Shown: positions 8,962-19,144, counted from the stretch's first letter. The stretch: DNA of 64,000 bases from Achromobacter deleyi (GCF_016127315.1 NZ_CP065997.1:5208001-5272000); one strand, 5' to 3'. Translations and numbers: made by a program. The notes: a model not told the origin generated them from the letters alone.

Positions 8962-9804
8962 TCAGATTCCCGGCACGCGCTGCCACGGCAGCAGGCGGCC
9001 CTGCAGCACCTGCAGGGCGAACAGCAGCAGCAGGGAGGCCGCCAGCACCACGGTGGCGATGGCGGCGGCGGCCGGATAGTTGTATTCGGCCAGGCGGCTG
9101 AAGATCATCAACGACGTCACCTCGGTCTTGTAGGGAATGTTGCCGGCGATCATGACCACCGCGCCGAACTCGCCCAGGCTGCGGATGAAGGCCTGCGAGC
9201 CGCCGGTGAACAGGGCCGGCACCAGCGCCGGCAGCAGGATGCGCCAGGCGGTCTGGCCCGGGCTGGCGCCGAGCGTGCGGGCGGCTTCCTCGTATTCGGC
9301 CCCGATGTCGGCCAGCACCGGCTGCACCGAGCGCACCACGAACGGCAGGCTGGTGAAGATCATGGCGATCACCAGGCCCGGGAATGCATACGAAATCTTG
9401 ATGCCCAGCGGCGCGAACCATTGGCCGACCCAGCCGCCCGGCGCCAGCAGCACGGAGAGGGTCAGGCCGGCCACGGCCGTGGGCAGCGCGAACGGCAGGT
9501 CGATGGCGGCGTCCAGCAGGGCCCGCCCGGGGAAGCGGTAGCGCACCAGGATCCAGGCTAGCAACAGGCCGATGACCAGCACCACGGCGGTCGAATAGAT
9601 CGCCGCCAGCAGCGTGACGCGGTAGCTGGCCAGCACGCGCGGATCGGTGACGGCCTGCCAGTACTGGCCCCAGCTCATCTGGCTGCTGTAGAGCGGCAAG
9701 GCCGACAGCGGCAACAGGATCACGAGCGTGATGAACAGGCTGCTGACGCCGAAACTGAGGCCGAAGCCGGGCAGGACGGGATGCTGCCGGAAGAACGTGG
9801 ACAT
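8962..9804 (-). CDS. cysT: Sulfate/thiosulfate ABC transporter permease CysT
   Basis: 280 residues, inner-membrane permease partner of CysW. The N-terminus reads MSTFFRQHPVLPGFGLSFG and leads into the first membrane helix; the EAA loop contains EEAARTLGASPGQTAWRILL, and FIRSLGEFGAVVMIAGN is the conserved CysT/CysW motif. ATG 9804 was taken because the longer frame upstream is arginine-rich and membrane-incompatible. Follows sbp by 80 bp on the same strand. Confidence 0.93.
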   Translation of the reverse strand: MSTFFRQHPVLPGFGLSFGVSSLFITLVILLPLSALPLYSSQMSWGQYWQAVTDPRVLASYRVTLLAAIYSTAVVLVIGLLLAWILVRYRFPGRALLDAAIDLPFALPTAVAGLTLSVLLAPGGWVGQWFAPLGIKISYAFPGLVIAMIFTSLPFVVRSVQPVLADIGAEYEEAARTLGASPGQTAWRILLPALVPALFTGGSQAFIRSLGEFGAVVMIAGNIPYKTEVTSLMIFSRLAEYNYPAAAAIATVVLAASLLLLFALQVLQGRLLPWQRVPGI

Positions 9805-9884
9805 GCGGACCTGAACGTAAAAGCGCCAGCCACCCTCGCGGGCGGCCGGCTGACGAGACGGAAGGCGGGGATCGACGCGGCGCG

Positions 9885-10901
9885 TCAGCGGCCGGCGCCC
9901 AGCAGTTGGTCGAGCACGCCGTTGGCGGCGAAATGGGTCTTGGTGATCTGGTCCCACGAGCCCAGCACGTCCTGCGGATTGATCAGCCTGATTGACGGAA
10001 AGCGGCTGGCCGCGGCCTTGACCGCCTCCGGGTCATGCACCCGGTAGTTGAAGTCGGTCAGCAGCTTCTGGATGGCGGGCGAGTACTGGAACTGCAGATA
10101 GGCCTCGGCGACCTTGCGCGTGCCTTTCTCGTCGGCCACCTTGTCGACCACCGCCACCGGGAACTCGGCCAGCACGCTGACCGGCGGCACCACCACCTCG
10201 AAGCCCTGCGCCTTGAACTCGTCGCCCTTGGCGATGTTGTTGACCTCGGATTCGAAGGTCAGCAGCGCGTCGCCCTGGTTGTTCTGCGCGAATGCCACGG
10301 TCGCGCCGCGTCCGCCGGTGGGGAAGCTTTCGACGTTCTTGAGCAGTTTGCCGACGAAGGCGCGGGTCTGCGCGTCATCGCCCTTGAACTTCTCGTTGGC
10401 GTAGAGCCAGGCGCCCAGGTACGAATAGCGCGCGTTGCCCGAGGTCTTGGGGTTCGGGAACACCAGCTTGACGTCGTCGCGCACCAGGTCGTCCCAGGTC
10501 TTGATGTTCTTGGGATTGCCCTTGCGCACCAGGAAGGCGATGGTGCTGTAGTAGGGCGAGCTGTTGTTGCCGAATTTCTTCTGCCAGTCGGCGGCCAGCA
10601 GCTTGTTCTGCGCCAGGATGTCGACGTCGGGCACCTGGTTGAAGGTCACCACGTCGGCCTTCAGGCCCTGGATGATCGACTGCGCCTGGCGCGAGGTGCC
10701 GGCGAACGACTGCTCGATCGTGACATCCTGCCCGGTCCTGGCCTTCCAGTCGGCCTGGAATTTCGGATTGATGGCGGCGAACAGCTCGCGCGCGATGTCA
10801 TAGGAGGTGTTGAGCAGGGCCTGGGGCGCTTGCTGGGCTTGGGCGGCGCTGGCGGCCAGGGCCGTCAGCGTCAGGGCCGAGGCGAGCAGTCGTTTGAGCA
10901 A
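9885..10901 (-). CDS. sbp: Periplasmic sulfate-binding protein Sbp
   Basis: 338 residues with signal peptide LKRLLASALTLTALAASAAQAQ. Mature protein opens LLNTSYDIARELFAAINPKF, and contains GTSRQAQSIIQGLKADVVTFNQ and ARYSYLGAW, hallmarks of the sulfate/thiosulfate-binding family; it delivers sulfate to CysTW. I place the start at a TTG at 10901: GGAGAA (10907-10912) sits 5 nt before it and it begins directly at the signal peptide; the ATG at 10970 would add 23 arginine/proline-rich residues. The 210 bp upstream include an AT-rich stretch (10990-11020) fit for a promoter and CysB-type control. Confidence 0.9.
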   Translation of the reverse strand: MLKRLLASALTLTALAASAAQAQQAPQALLNTSYDIARELFAAINPKFQADWKARTGQDVTIEQSFAGTSRQAQSIIQGLKADVVTFNQVPDVDILAQNKLLAADWQKKFGNNSSPYYSTIAFLVRKGNPKNIKTWDDLVRDDVKLVFPNPKTSGNARYSYLGAWLYANEKFKGDDAQTRAFVGKLLKNVESFPTGGRGATVAFAQNNQGDALLTFESEVNNIAKGDEFKAQGFEVVVPPVSVLAEFPVAVVDKVADEKGTRKVAEAYLQFQYSPAIQKLLTDFNYRVHDPEAVKAAASRFPSIRLINPQDVLGSWDQITKTHFAANGVLDQLLGAGR

Positions 10902-11112
10902 AGGGCTTCTCCGGATGAAAGGCGCAACGCGGGAAACCCGCGGCCGGGGCGGAAGGCCCCGATACCGCATGATGCTTACGCCGGCCGGCGTTTGGAAATA
11001 TTCAATTACCTTTAACTCATAGCCGCACGTTGTATCCGATGCGTCGCGTCCGCGCTTTCCGCTATGTGGCGGGGTCGCCGAGCGCGCGGGCGCGGCGCGG
11101 ACCGCGCCGGCC

Positions 11113-12057
11113 TCACGGGAACGCCATCAGCGCGTCGCTTTCGGCGGGATCGGGCTCGATCAGCTCGACTCGTTCCGGCGCCATCTCCTTGACCAGCCGG
11201 ATCAGCATGCGGGCGAACTCGCGCGCCTGCTCCGACGGCGCAAAGGCGCTGGGCAGCAGGAAGCCATAGGGCATGGTCAGCCGCGGCTCGAAGTCGCGCA
11301 GCACGATGCCGGGCACGTTGGCCGCCAGGATCGGGTCGGCCAGCGCGATGCCCATGCCCAGCGCCGCCAGCTGGCAGGCCGATTGCCCGGACGAGGTCTC
11401 CATCACCAGCCGCAGCGGTAGCCGGCGCTTGGCCATCAGGTCGTCGATGTGCTGGCGCAGCAGGGTGAACGGGCGCAGCGCGATGAAGGGCTCGTCCTGG
11501 ATGTCTTCGGCGCTGACCACCGATTTGGCGGCGAGCCGGTGGCCCTCGGGCATGGCGATCACCAGCCGCACCTGGGCGAAGGTGCGCGAGATGATGCCGG
11601 GAAAGTCGATCGGCAGCGCCGCCACGCCCAGGTCGAATTGCTGGCCGGACATCCACAGGCCGACGTCGACCCGCGAACGCACTTCCAGCGACACCCGCGT
11701 GTGCGGATGGCTGCGCGCGAATTCGGCGATGGCGCGCGGCGTGACGCTGTAGGCGAAGTAGGGCTGGGTCAGGATGCGCAGCCACGCGTCCTGCTTGTTG
11801 CGGATCGAGTCGGCGATCCGCGAGACTTCTTCGAAGCCGGCCAGGATATGGCGCGTGCCTTCGTAGAAGCGCAGGCATTCCTGCGTCGGGATCAGGCCGC
11901 GCCCCTGGCGCAGGAACAGCGGAAAGCCGACTTCGTCTTCCAGCGCCGAGATCAGCCGGCTGATCTGCGGCTGGGTGCGATGGATGCGGTGCGCGGCCTC
12001 GGTCACGCTGCCGGTCTCGAGCACGGCGCGCAGCGCCTGCAGGCGGTTCAGCCGCAT
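11113..12057 (-). CDS. LysR-family transcriptional regulator
   Basis: 314 residues. Winged HTH at 1-62 (LQALRAVLETGSVTEAAHRI, QPQISRLISALEDEVGFPLF) and a LysR effector domain thereafter. Divergent from the class V PLP enzyme/ABC importer operon, whose start is 182 bp away; by the usual LysR arrangement it most likely controls that operon and itself. A near-palindrome GCATGAATTCACGC at 12185-12198 is a candidate operator. It is also upstream of sbp on the same strand, but 211 bp apart, so co-transcription is possible, not required. Ligand unknown. Confidence 0.87.
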   Translation of the reverse strand: MRLNRLQALRAVLETGSVTEAAHRIHRTQPQISRLISALEDEVGFPLFLRQGRGLIPTQECLRFYEGTRHILAGFEEVSRIADSIRNKQDAWLRILTQPYFAYSVTPRAIAEFARSHPHTRVSLEVRSRVDVGLWMSGQQFDLGVAALPIDFPGIISRTFAQVRLVIAMPEGHRLAAKSVVSAEDIQDEPFIALRPFTLLRQHIDDLMAKRRLPLRLVMETSSGQSACQLAALGMGIALADPILAANVPGIVLRDFEPRLTMPYGFLLPSAFAPSEQAREFARMLIRLVKEMAPERVELIEPDPAESDALMAFP

Positions 12058-12184
12058 AGGGACAAACCCCGATGGGGCGCACAGGGGGCCGGCGCGCGGT
12101 GGCCGCCGCGCCAGAGGGAAAAGCGCCTTGGTCGCGCCGACACATTACAAAAGTGCATGAATCGATACTCCAAACGAAATTGAC

Positions 12185-12198
12185 GCATGAATTCACGC
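12185..12198. promoter_or_regulatory. Candidate LysR operator in the 12058-12238 divergent region
   Basis: GCATGAATTCACGC is a 14-bp dyad with one mismatched pair. Its left half GCATGAAT is repeated at 12155-12162, exactly 30 bp (about three helical turns) away. This spacing on one DNA face between divergent LysR and target genes is what a LysR tetramer site looks like. Assignment is by pattern only. Confidence 0.4.
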
Positions 12199-12238
12199 AA
12201 TCTTAGGATCATCCCACCTTCAATGAAAGAGGCGCGGC

Positions 12239-13444
12239 GTGAATATCCTCGACAAACCGGTTTCCGTGGGCGGACCCGCGGCACTTTTTCCCGATGACCG
12301 CAACGGCATCGAACAGCTCGACTGGAGCAACATCGGCGACGCGTTCCCGATCAAGCAGCGGCGGGCCTACCTGAACAACGCCTCGATCGGGGCGCTGAGC
12401 CTGCCGGTGGTGGCGGCGGTGAACCGCTTCATGGAGGACGTGCGCGACAACGGCCGCAACGCCTATCCCGAGTGGTGCCGCTACGCCGAGGAAACCATCA
12501 AGGCCCGCATCGGCCGCCTGATCGGCGCTCACCGCGACGAGATCGCCTACGTCAAGAACACCACCGAAGGGCTGGTGAACGTGGCCAACGGCTTTCCCTG
12601 GCGCGACGGCGACAACCTGATCCTGCCCGACATCGAGTACCCGTCCAACGTGTACTGCTGGATGAAGCTGGCCGCGCGCGGCGTGACCATCCGCTGGGTC
12701 AAGAACCGCAACGGCCGCATCCTGGCTGACGACATCCGCAAGCTGATCGACGACCGCACCCGCCTGGTGTCGCTGAGCGCGGTGCAGTTCTCGAACGGCT
12801 TTCGCCAGGACCTGGAGGCCACCGCCAACCTGTGCCACGAGCGCGGCGTCTACCTGAACCTGGACGCGATCCAGTGGGCCGGTTCGCTCGAACTGGACGT
12901 CGAGAAGCTGGGCATCCACTTCCTCTCGGTGGGCGGCCACAAGTGGATGCTGGCGCCGATCGGCACCGGCTACTTCTATTGCCGCAAGAGCGTGCTGGGC
13001 CTGCTGGATCCGCCCAGCGTGGGCTATCACAGCGTCGACAGCACCGAGGACCACATGCACTACCTGCTGGAGTACCGGGCCAACGCCGGGCGCTTCGAGG
13101 AGGCCCTGGCCAACTTCACCGGCATCTGGGGCCTGGACGCCGCCGTGCGCATCCAGCTGGCGCTGACGCCGGCCCGGATCGAATCGCATATCCTGGAGTT
13201 GACCGATTACGCCAGCGCCGCGCTGCAACGCAAGGGCTACCAGATCGTCAGCTCGCGCGCGCCGGGTGAAGCCTCGGGCAACCTGTCGTTCAAGCACCCG
13301 GGCCAGGACGCGCAGGAACTGGCGCAACGCCTGCGCGACGCGGGCGTGGACCTGGCGGTGCGCGGCGGCAATCTGCGCATTTCGCCGAGCTACTACAACG
13401 ATTCCAGTGAAATCGACCGCCTGGTCGAGGCGCTGCCGTCCTGA
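12239..13444 (+). CDS. Class V aminotransferase-fold PLP enzyme (isopenicillin-N-epimerase/NifS-like)
   Basis: 401 residues. The fold-type I PLP enzyme motifs are present: LNNASIGALSLPV at the start, YVKNTTEGLVNVANG (cofactor phosphate), NLDAIQWAG and SVGGHKWM with the Schiff-base lysine K235. The C-terminal end reads DLAVRGGNLRISPSYYND: the catalytic cysteine of SufS-type desulfurases (RTGHHCAQP) is absent, so it is unlikely to be a classical cysteine desulfurase; a lyase, epimerase or aminotransferase role is more likely. Start is GTG 12239 with AAAGAGG 8 nt upstream. First gene of an operon with a peptide-type ABC importer, so it probably processes the imported compound. Confidence 0.82.
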   Translation: MNILDKPVSVGGPAALFPDDRNGIEQLDWSNIGDAFPIKQRRAYLNNASIGALSLPVVAAVNRFMEDVRDNGRNAYPEWCRYAEETIKARIGRLIGAHRDEIAYVKNTTEGLVNVANGFPWRDGDNLILPDIEYPSNVYCWMKLAARGVTIRWVKNRNGRILADDIRKLIDDRTRLVSLSAVQFSNGFRQDLEATANLCHERGVYLNLDAIQWAGSLELDVEKLGIHFLSVGGHKWMLAPIGTGYFYCRKSVLGLLDPPSVGYHSVDSTEDHMHYLLEYRANAGRFEEALANFTGIWGLDAAVRIQLALTPARIESHILELTDYASAALQRKGYQIVSSRAPGEASGNLSFKHPGQDAQELAQRLRDAGVDLAVRGGNLRISPSYYNDSSEIDRLVEALPS

Positions 13445-13489
13445 CGGCGCGCCCGGCGAGCGGATAATCCAGAGCACAAGGGGTACAAC

Positions 13490-15043
13490 ATGACGTTCAA
13501 GCAGACATGGCGCCGGATGGCGCAACTGGTGGGCGCCTGCGCGCTGGCGGCCGCCGCCGCGGGCGCGCAGGCGGCCGACACGCCCAAGCCGGGCGGCACG
13601 CTGCGCTATGGCACGGTGTCGGAAATCGTGTCGCTCGATCCGCACGTCTACGGCGGCAGCGCCTGGAAGGTGCTGATCGAGGCGCTCTACAGCCCGCTGG
13701 CGGGCTACGACAAGAGCGGCGCCATCGTGCCGCGCCTGGCGCAAAGCTGGGACCAGCCCGACGCCCGCACCATCGTGTTCCACCTGCGGCCCGACGTGGC
13801 CTTCCAGGACGGCACGCCGGTGACCGCCGACGACGTCAAGTTCTCGCTCGACCGCATCCTGGACCCGGCCACCGGCGCCACGCTGCGCTCGAACCTGCTG
13901 GGCGCCACCGTCACCGTGGTCGACCCGGCCACCGTCAAGGTGGAAAAGCCGTCGCCCGACGCCACCATGCTGAGCGTGCTGGCCTTGCCCGAGGCCGCCA
14001 TCGTGTCGCGCAAGTGGGTCGAGAGCGGCGCCAACCTGAAGCTGTCGGCCAACGGCACCGGCCCGTTCCAGTTGAAGAGCTACGAGCCCGCCGTGCGCGC
14101 CAGCCTGGTGCGCAACCCGCGCTATTTCGTGGCCGGGCAGCCGTATCTGGACGGCGTCGATTTCCGCATGATCAAGAGCGACGACGCGCGCGTCAACGCG
14201 CTGCGCAGCCAGTCGCTGGACATGATCGACTTCGTGCCGTGGAAGGACATCGACGTGCTGCGCCGCAATGCCGGCACCAAGATCGACACCGCCGGCGGCG
14301 CCTTCATGAGCGTCTGGTTCAACACCAGCAAGAAGCCGTTCGACGACGCCCGCGTGCGCCGCGCGGTGTCCTACGCCATCGACCGCGAGGCCGTGTCCAA
14401 GGCCGCCTTCTTCGGCTACGGCAAGCCGATCTATGGCGCGCCGACGCCCGAGGATTCGCCGTACTACGACAAGTCGCTGGACGGCACCTACAAGCGCGAC
14501 ACCGCCAAGGCTCGCGCGCTGCTGGCCGAGGCCGGCTACGGCAACGGCGTGGACGCGTCGATGGTGGTGTTCCAGGGCCTGGGCATCTACACCACGATGG
14601 CGCAGGTGGTGCAGGCCAACCTCAAGGAAGTCGGCATCAACCTGAAGCTGGAGCCGGTCGAATGGGCCACGCTGGTCGAGCGCAAGAACCGCGGCGACTA
14701 TGACTCGATGATCTACGGCGTGTCGGTCAAGCTGCCCGACCCGGACGCGTACGCCTATTACCTGGGCGGCGACTCCAGCTACTGGGCCAAGCCGATCGGC
14801 TACCGCGATCCCGAGCTGGAAAAGCTGCTGGCCGAGGGCCGCGCGCTGACCGATCCCAAGGCGCGCCAGCCGATCTACCAGCAGGCCGAGAAACGCATCC
14901 TGGAGACCAGTCCGTGGGTGTTCGTGAGCTGGCGCGAGCAGGCCCAGGGCTACCTGCGCAAGGTGCACGGCTACACGCAGCTGGGCGGCGCGCTGAGCGA
15001 AAGCAGCCCGGGCATCTCGCTGCCCACCATGTGGATCAACTGA
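13490..15043 (+). CDS. ABC transporter periplasmic substrate-binding protein, family 5 (DppA/OppA-like)
   Basis: 517 residues. Signal peptide MTFKQTWRRMAQLVGACALA...AQAA; then the SBP_bac_5 landmarks GGTLRYGTVSEIVSLDPHVY, LAQSWDQPDARTIVFHLRPD, VTADDVKFSLDRILDP and DDARVRRAVSYAIDREAV. Binds peptides, glutathione, opines or similar for the permease/ATPase set encoded next. Lies 45 bp after the PLP enzyme gene with AAGGGG before the start codon. Specificity is not readable from sequence; the partner PLP enzyme favours an amino-acid-derived substrate. Confidence 0.9.
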   Translation: MTFKQTWRRMAQLVGACALAAAAAGAQAADTPKPGGTLRYGTVSEIVSLDPHVYGGSAWKVLIEALYSPLAGYDKSGAIVPRLAQSWDQPDARTIVFHLRPDVAFQDGTPVTADDVKFSLDRILDPATGATLRSNLLGATVTVVDPATVKVEKPSPDATMLSVLALPEAAIVSRKWVESGANLKLSANGTGPFQLKSYEPAVRASLVRNPRYFVAGQPYLDGVDFRMIKSDDARVNALRSQSLDMIDFVPWKDIDVLRRNAGTKIDTAGGAFMSVWFNTSKKPFDDARVRRAVSYAIDREAVSKAAFFGYGKPIYGAPTPEDSPYYDKSLDGTYKRDTAKARALLAEAGYGNGVDASMVVFQGLGIYTTMAQVVQANLKEVGINLKLEPVEWATLVERKNRGDYDSMIYGVSVKLPDPDAYAYYLGGDSSYWAKPIGYRDPELEKLLAEGRALTDPKARQPIYQQAEKRILETSPWVFVSWREQAQGYLRKVHGYTQLGGALSESSPGISLPTMWIN

Positions 15044-15050
15044 GGCCGGC

Positions 15051-16007
15051 ATGCTGCCTTTCCTGTTCAGACGCCTGGCGTCGGCCATCGTCACCCTGGC
15101 GCTGGCGACGGGCGTGGTCTTCATCGCCATCCACCTGCTGCCGGGCGACCCGGTCGCCATCATGCTCGGCGACCAGGCCGGCAGCGACCCGGTGGCCGTG
15201 GCGCGGGTGCGTGCCCAGCTCGGCCTGGACCTGCCGCTGGGCACGCAGTTCACGCATTGGGCCGGCGCGCTGGCGCACGGCGACCTGGGCGTGTCGCTAC
15301 GTACCGGCGAGCCGGTGGCCGACGAGCTGGCGCGCCGCATTCCGCGCAGCCTGGAACTGATCGGCGCCGGCCTGCTGGTGGCCGTGCTGCTGGGGGTGCC
15401 GCTGGGCGTGGTGGCGGCGCGCTCGCGCGGCCGCCTGGCGGGCGCCGCGGCCTCGGTGGTGGCGGTGGCCGGTTTTTCGGCGCCGGTGTTCGTGCTGGGC
15501 ATCCTGCTGGTGCTGCTGTTCAGCCTGGCGCTGGGCTGGCTGCCATCGTCGGGCTTCGTGGCGTTCTCGGACGATCCCGTGCAGCACGTCCTGGCGCTGA
15601 TCCTGCCGTCGCTGACCATCGGCCTGAACTTCATGGGCGTGGTGGCGCGCATGACCCGCGCCAGCCTGTCAGACGTCATGGGCCGCGACTACGTCAAGCT
15701 GGCCCGCGCCAAGGGCCTGCCGCGCGGCAAGGCGATCCTGCGGCACGCGCTGCCCAACGCGCTGGTGCCGGTCATCGCCATCATCGGCGTGCGCGCCGGC
15801 AACCTGCTGGGCGGCACCGTCATCATCGAGGCCCTGTTCGATTGGCCGGGCCTGAGTTCGCTGCTGGTGAGCGCCGCCTTCTCGCGCGACTATCCGGTGA
15901 TCCAGGGCTCGCTGCTGGCCATCTTTGCCTTGTTCATCCTGATCAGCCTGGTCATCGACCTGGCGCAGGGTTTCGTCGACCCCCGCATTCGCAGGCCATC
16001 CGCATGA
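15051..16007 (+). CDS. ABC transporter permease, DppB-like
   Basis: 318 residues with the DppB/OppB pattern: N-terminal helix (LASAIVTLALATGVVFIAIH), the LPGDPVAIMLGDQ loop of this family, RIPRSLELIGAGLLVAVLLG, and the EAA loop DYVKLARAKGLPRGKAILRH. Starts 7 bp after the binding protein stop and its TGA overlaps the next ATG (ATGA), so the two permeases are translationally coupled. Confidence 0.92.
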   Translation: MLPFLFRRLASAIVTLALATGVVFIAIHLLPGDPVAIMLGDQAGSDPVAVARVRAQLGLDLPLGTQFTHWAGALAHGDLGVSLRTGEPVADELARRIPRSLELIGAGLLVAVLLGVPLGVVAARSRGRLAGAAASVVAVAGFSAPVFVLGILLVLLFSLALGWLPSSGFVAFSDDPVQHVLALILPSLTIGLNFMGVVARMTRASLSDVMGRDYVKLARAKGLPRGKAILRHALPNALVPVIAIIGVRAGNLLGGTVIIEALFDWPGLSSLLVSAAFSRDYPVIQGSLLAIFALFILISLVIDLAQGFVDPRIRRPSA

Positions 16008-16834
16008 TTGCATTCCTTCGAGCTTCCAAGGCCGGCGTGCCGGTACTGCTGGCGCTGGGCTTCCTGACGGTGATGGTGCTGGCCGCCGCCCTCGGGCCGG
16101 CGCTGGGGCTGGCCGATCCCTACCGCATCGACGCCGCCAATCTGCTGGCCTCGCCATCGTGGCAGCACTGGCTGGGCACCGACGAACTGGGCCGCGACCT
16201 GCTGGCGCGGGCGGTGTATGGCGCCCGCGTGTCGCTATCGGTGGCCGCGGCCGCCGTGATCCTGGCCGGCGTGCTGGGCGTGGCGGTGGGCGTCGGCGTG
16301 GCTTTCCTGGGCCGGCGCGCCGAGGCCGCCGCCATCCGCGTGGTGGACGTGTTCGTGTCGCTGCCGGAGATCTTCGTGGCGCTGGTGGTGCTGGCCTTCA
16401 TCGGCGGCAACCTGCCGACGCTGGTCGGGACCATCGGCATCCTCTATGCGCCGCAGTTCGCCCGGGTCTCCTGGGGCGTGGCGCGCGGCATCCGGGCGCG
16501 CGAACACGTGCTGGCCGCCAGTTCGCTGGGCGCGGGCAGCGGCTGGATCATCTGGCACGAGGTGCTGCCCAACATGCGTTCGATCATCGCGGTGCAGGCC
16601 TCGTTCACGTTTTCCTTCGCGATGCTGCTGGAAGCGGGCCTGAGCTTCCTCGGCCTGGGCGTGCGTCCGCCGGTGCCGTCGTGGGGGCAGATGGTGGGCT
16701 CGCTCAAGGACTACCTGTTCACCAATCCGTGGCCGGTGCTGGTGCCGGCGCTGGCGCTGTTCTTCACGGTGCTGGCCGTCAACGTGCTGGGCGACTGGCT
16801 GCAGGACGCGCTCAATCCGGAGTTGCAACGATGA
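16004..16834 (+). CDS. ABC transporter permease, DppC-like
   Basis: 276 residues. Has the DppC features: WLGTDELGRDLLARAVYGAR after the first membrane helix, a central membrane core, and the EAA loop REHVLAASSLGAGSGWIIW followed by EAGLSFLGLGVRPPVPSWG. Pairs with the DppB-like protein. Start ATG overlaps the previous TGA; a longer same-frame reading back to 15257 is a shadow of the previous gene. Confidence 0.92.
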   Translation: MIAFLRASKAGVPVLLALGFLTVMVLAAALGPALGLADPYRIDAANLLASPSWQHWLGTDELGRDLLARAVYGARVSLSVAAAAVILAGVLGVAVGVGVAFLGRRAEAAAIRVVDVFVSLPEIFVALVVLAFIGGNLPTLVGTIGILYAPQFARVSWGVARGIRAREHVLAASSLGAGSGWIIWHEVLPNMRSIIAVQASFTFSFAMLLEAGLSFLGLGVRPPVPSWGQMVGSLKDYLFTNPWPVLVPALALFFTVLAVNVLGDWLQDALNPELQR

Positions 16835-17693
16835 GTTCCGAGACGGATGTGCTGCTGTCGGTCAGGAACCTGACCGTCGATTTCGATACGCCCCAGGGGC
16901 CGTTCGCCGCCGTCAAGGGCGTGGACCTGACCCTGCGGCGCGGCGAGGTGGTGTGTCTGGTGGGAGAGTCCGGCTCGGGCAAGTCGGTCACCGGCTTTTC
17001 CCTGATGGGACTGGTGGACGCACCCGGACGCGTCGCCGCCGACGAGCTGCGCTTCGATGGCCGCGACCTGCTCCGCGCCTCCGAGCGCGAACGCGACGCG
17101 CTGCGCGGCAAGGACATCGCCATGGTGTTCCAGGAGCCGATGACCGCGCTCAACCCCGGACGCACCGTTGGCAGCCAGATCGCCGAAGTCATGCGCATAC
17201 ACGGCAATGTCAGCCGCAAGGCGGCATGGACCAAGGCGGTGGCGCTGCTGGAGCGGGTCGGCATCCGCGAACCGGCGCAGCGCGCCAAGGCCTATCCGCA
17301 CGAACTGTCCGGCGGCATGCGCCAGCGGGTCATGATCGCCATCGCCTGCGCCTTGTCGCCGCGGCTGATCATCGCCGACGAGCCGACCACCGCCCTGGAC
17401 GTGACGGTGCAGGCCCAGGTGCTGGAACTGCTGTTCTCGATCCAGGCCGAGACCGGCGCCGCCGTGCTGTTCATCACGCACGACCTGGGCGTGGTGGCCG
17501 AGATCGCCGACCGCGTGGTGGTGATGCGCGCGGGCGAAGTGGTGGAGGAGGGCGACGTGGCGCAGATCTTCGGCCGGCCCGCCCATCCCTACACCCAGGC
17601 GCTGCTGGCCGCCGTGCCGGACGTCGATGCGCCGCGCGACCGCGGCCGCCGCCTGACGCCGCGTGCGCGGGCCGCCGCACAAGGAACCCCGTC

Positions 17694-17697
<4 letters not shown>
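16831..17697 (+). CDS. ABC transporter ATP-binding protein, DppD-like
   Basis: 288 residues, first of two ATPases for the importer. Walker A GESGSGKS, Q-loop MVFQEPMTALNPG, signature LSGGMRQRVMIA, Walker B LIIADEPTTALDV and the H-loop ITHDLGVVAE are intact. The C-terminus has the oligopeptide-type extension PAHPYTQALLAAVPD. ATGA overlaps at both ends. Confidence 0.93.
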
Positions 17698-18515
<818 letters not shown>

Positions 18516-18521
18516 TCCGGG

Positions 18522-18551
18522 GCGCGGGCTTGATGCGGATCAAGCCCGCGC
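18522..18551 (+). terminator. Hairpin at the end of the peptide-type ABC operon
   Basis: Starting 6 bp after the last stop codon is a perfect 13-bp stem (18522-18534 with 18539-18551) with a GCGG loop. The position fits a transcription end or an mRNA 3' stabiliser. No T tract follows, so it is not a classical intrinsic terminator. Confidence 0.5.
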
Positions 18552-18654
18552 ATCGGCGGCGGCCGTTGGCGCGTTTCCGAGCGTCCTACAAGGCTGCGCG
18601 CGCCTTTTTGGCCGGATCCTGCGTGCTACCATCGGCGCCTTCGAGGGGATGCGA

Positions 18655-19053
18655 ATGCAGACGGGCGCCAATACCGGGAGACGATGGACCGCGCTAGCCG
18701 CGGTGTTCCTGTTCGTCTTCCAGGCGCTGATGGCCTCCGCCGCGCTGCCCGGTCCCGGCGCCACGCCGGGCGCCACCACCATCATCTGCACGGCCAGCGG
18801 CCCGCGCGTGGTCACGCTGGATACCGAAGGCGGCGTCACGCAGGACGCGCAGCAACACAGCGGCGCCTTGCCGCATTGCTGCTTCGCCGGCTGTGCCATG
18901 CTCGGCGCCGCCGCGTTGTCCGGGCTGCTGCCGCTGGCCTGGCGCCTGCCCCTGGTCCGGCAGGCGCTGCCGGCCCCCACCATCGACATCCACTTCTCCA
19001 GCGCGCAGGCGCGATTGCCGCGGCAGTCGCGCGCGCCGCCCGTCCTGGCCTGA
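18655..19053 (+). CDS. DUF2946-like small exported protein
   Basis: 132 residues. A signal or anchor helix (RWTALAAVFLFVFQALMASA) is followed by a segment with CCFAGCAML (three cysteines, one His before them) and a second hydrophobic stretch. Length, hydrophobic N-terminus, the internal His/Cys cluster and position directly upstream of an OprC-type receptor match DUF2946 proteins found beside copper receptors in Pseudomonas. It may bind or buffer copper in the periplasm. ATG 18655 is chosen because GAGGGG (18643-18648) is 6 nt upstream; the ATG at 18649 touches that site. Confidence 0.65.
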   Translation: MQTGANTGRRWTALAAVFLFVFQALMASAALPGPGATPGATTIICTASGPRVVTLDTEGGVTQDAQQHSGALPHCCFAGCAMLGAAALSGLLPLAWRLPLVRQALPAPTIDIHFSSAQARLPRQSRAPPVLA

Positions 19054-19144
19054 CCCCCCGCCTGTTCCCGTTGTTGCTGGCGCGCCTTGTCCGCGGCCCG
19101 CGTTGCCGCGCGCGCGTCCAGCCCGTTCAGATCCAGAGACTCAT

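Noticed and set aside
12239..13444. Calling the class V PLP enzyme a cysteine desulfurase
   Set aside because: The persulfide cysteine motif is missing, in contrast to the true desulfurase at 40797-42776.
12209..15679. A 1156-codon open frame on the minus strand opposite the PLP enzyme and ABC importer genes
   Set aside because: It lies opposite genes with clear family motifs, is low-complexity (His/Arg/Ala/Gly/Val) and has no domain. Long antisense frames are expected from codon bias at this G+C.
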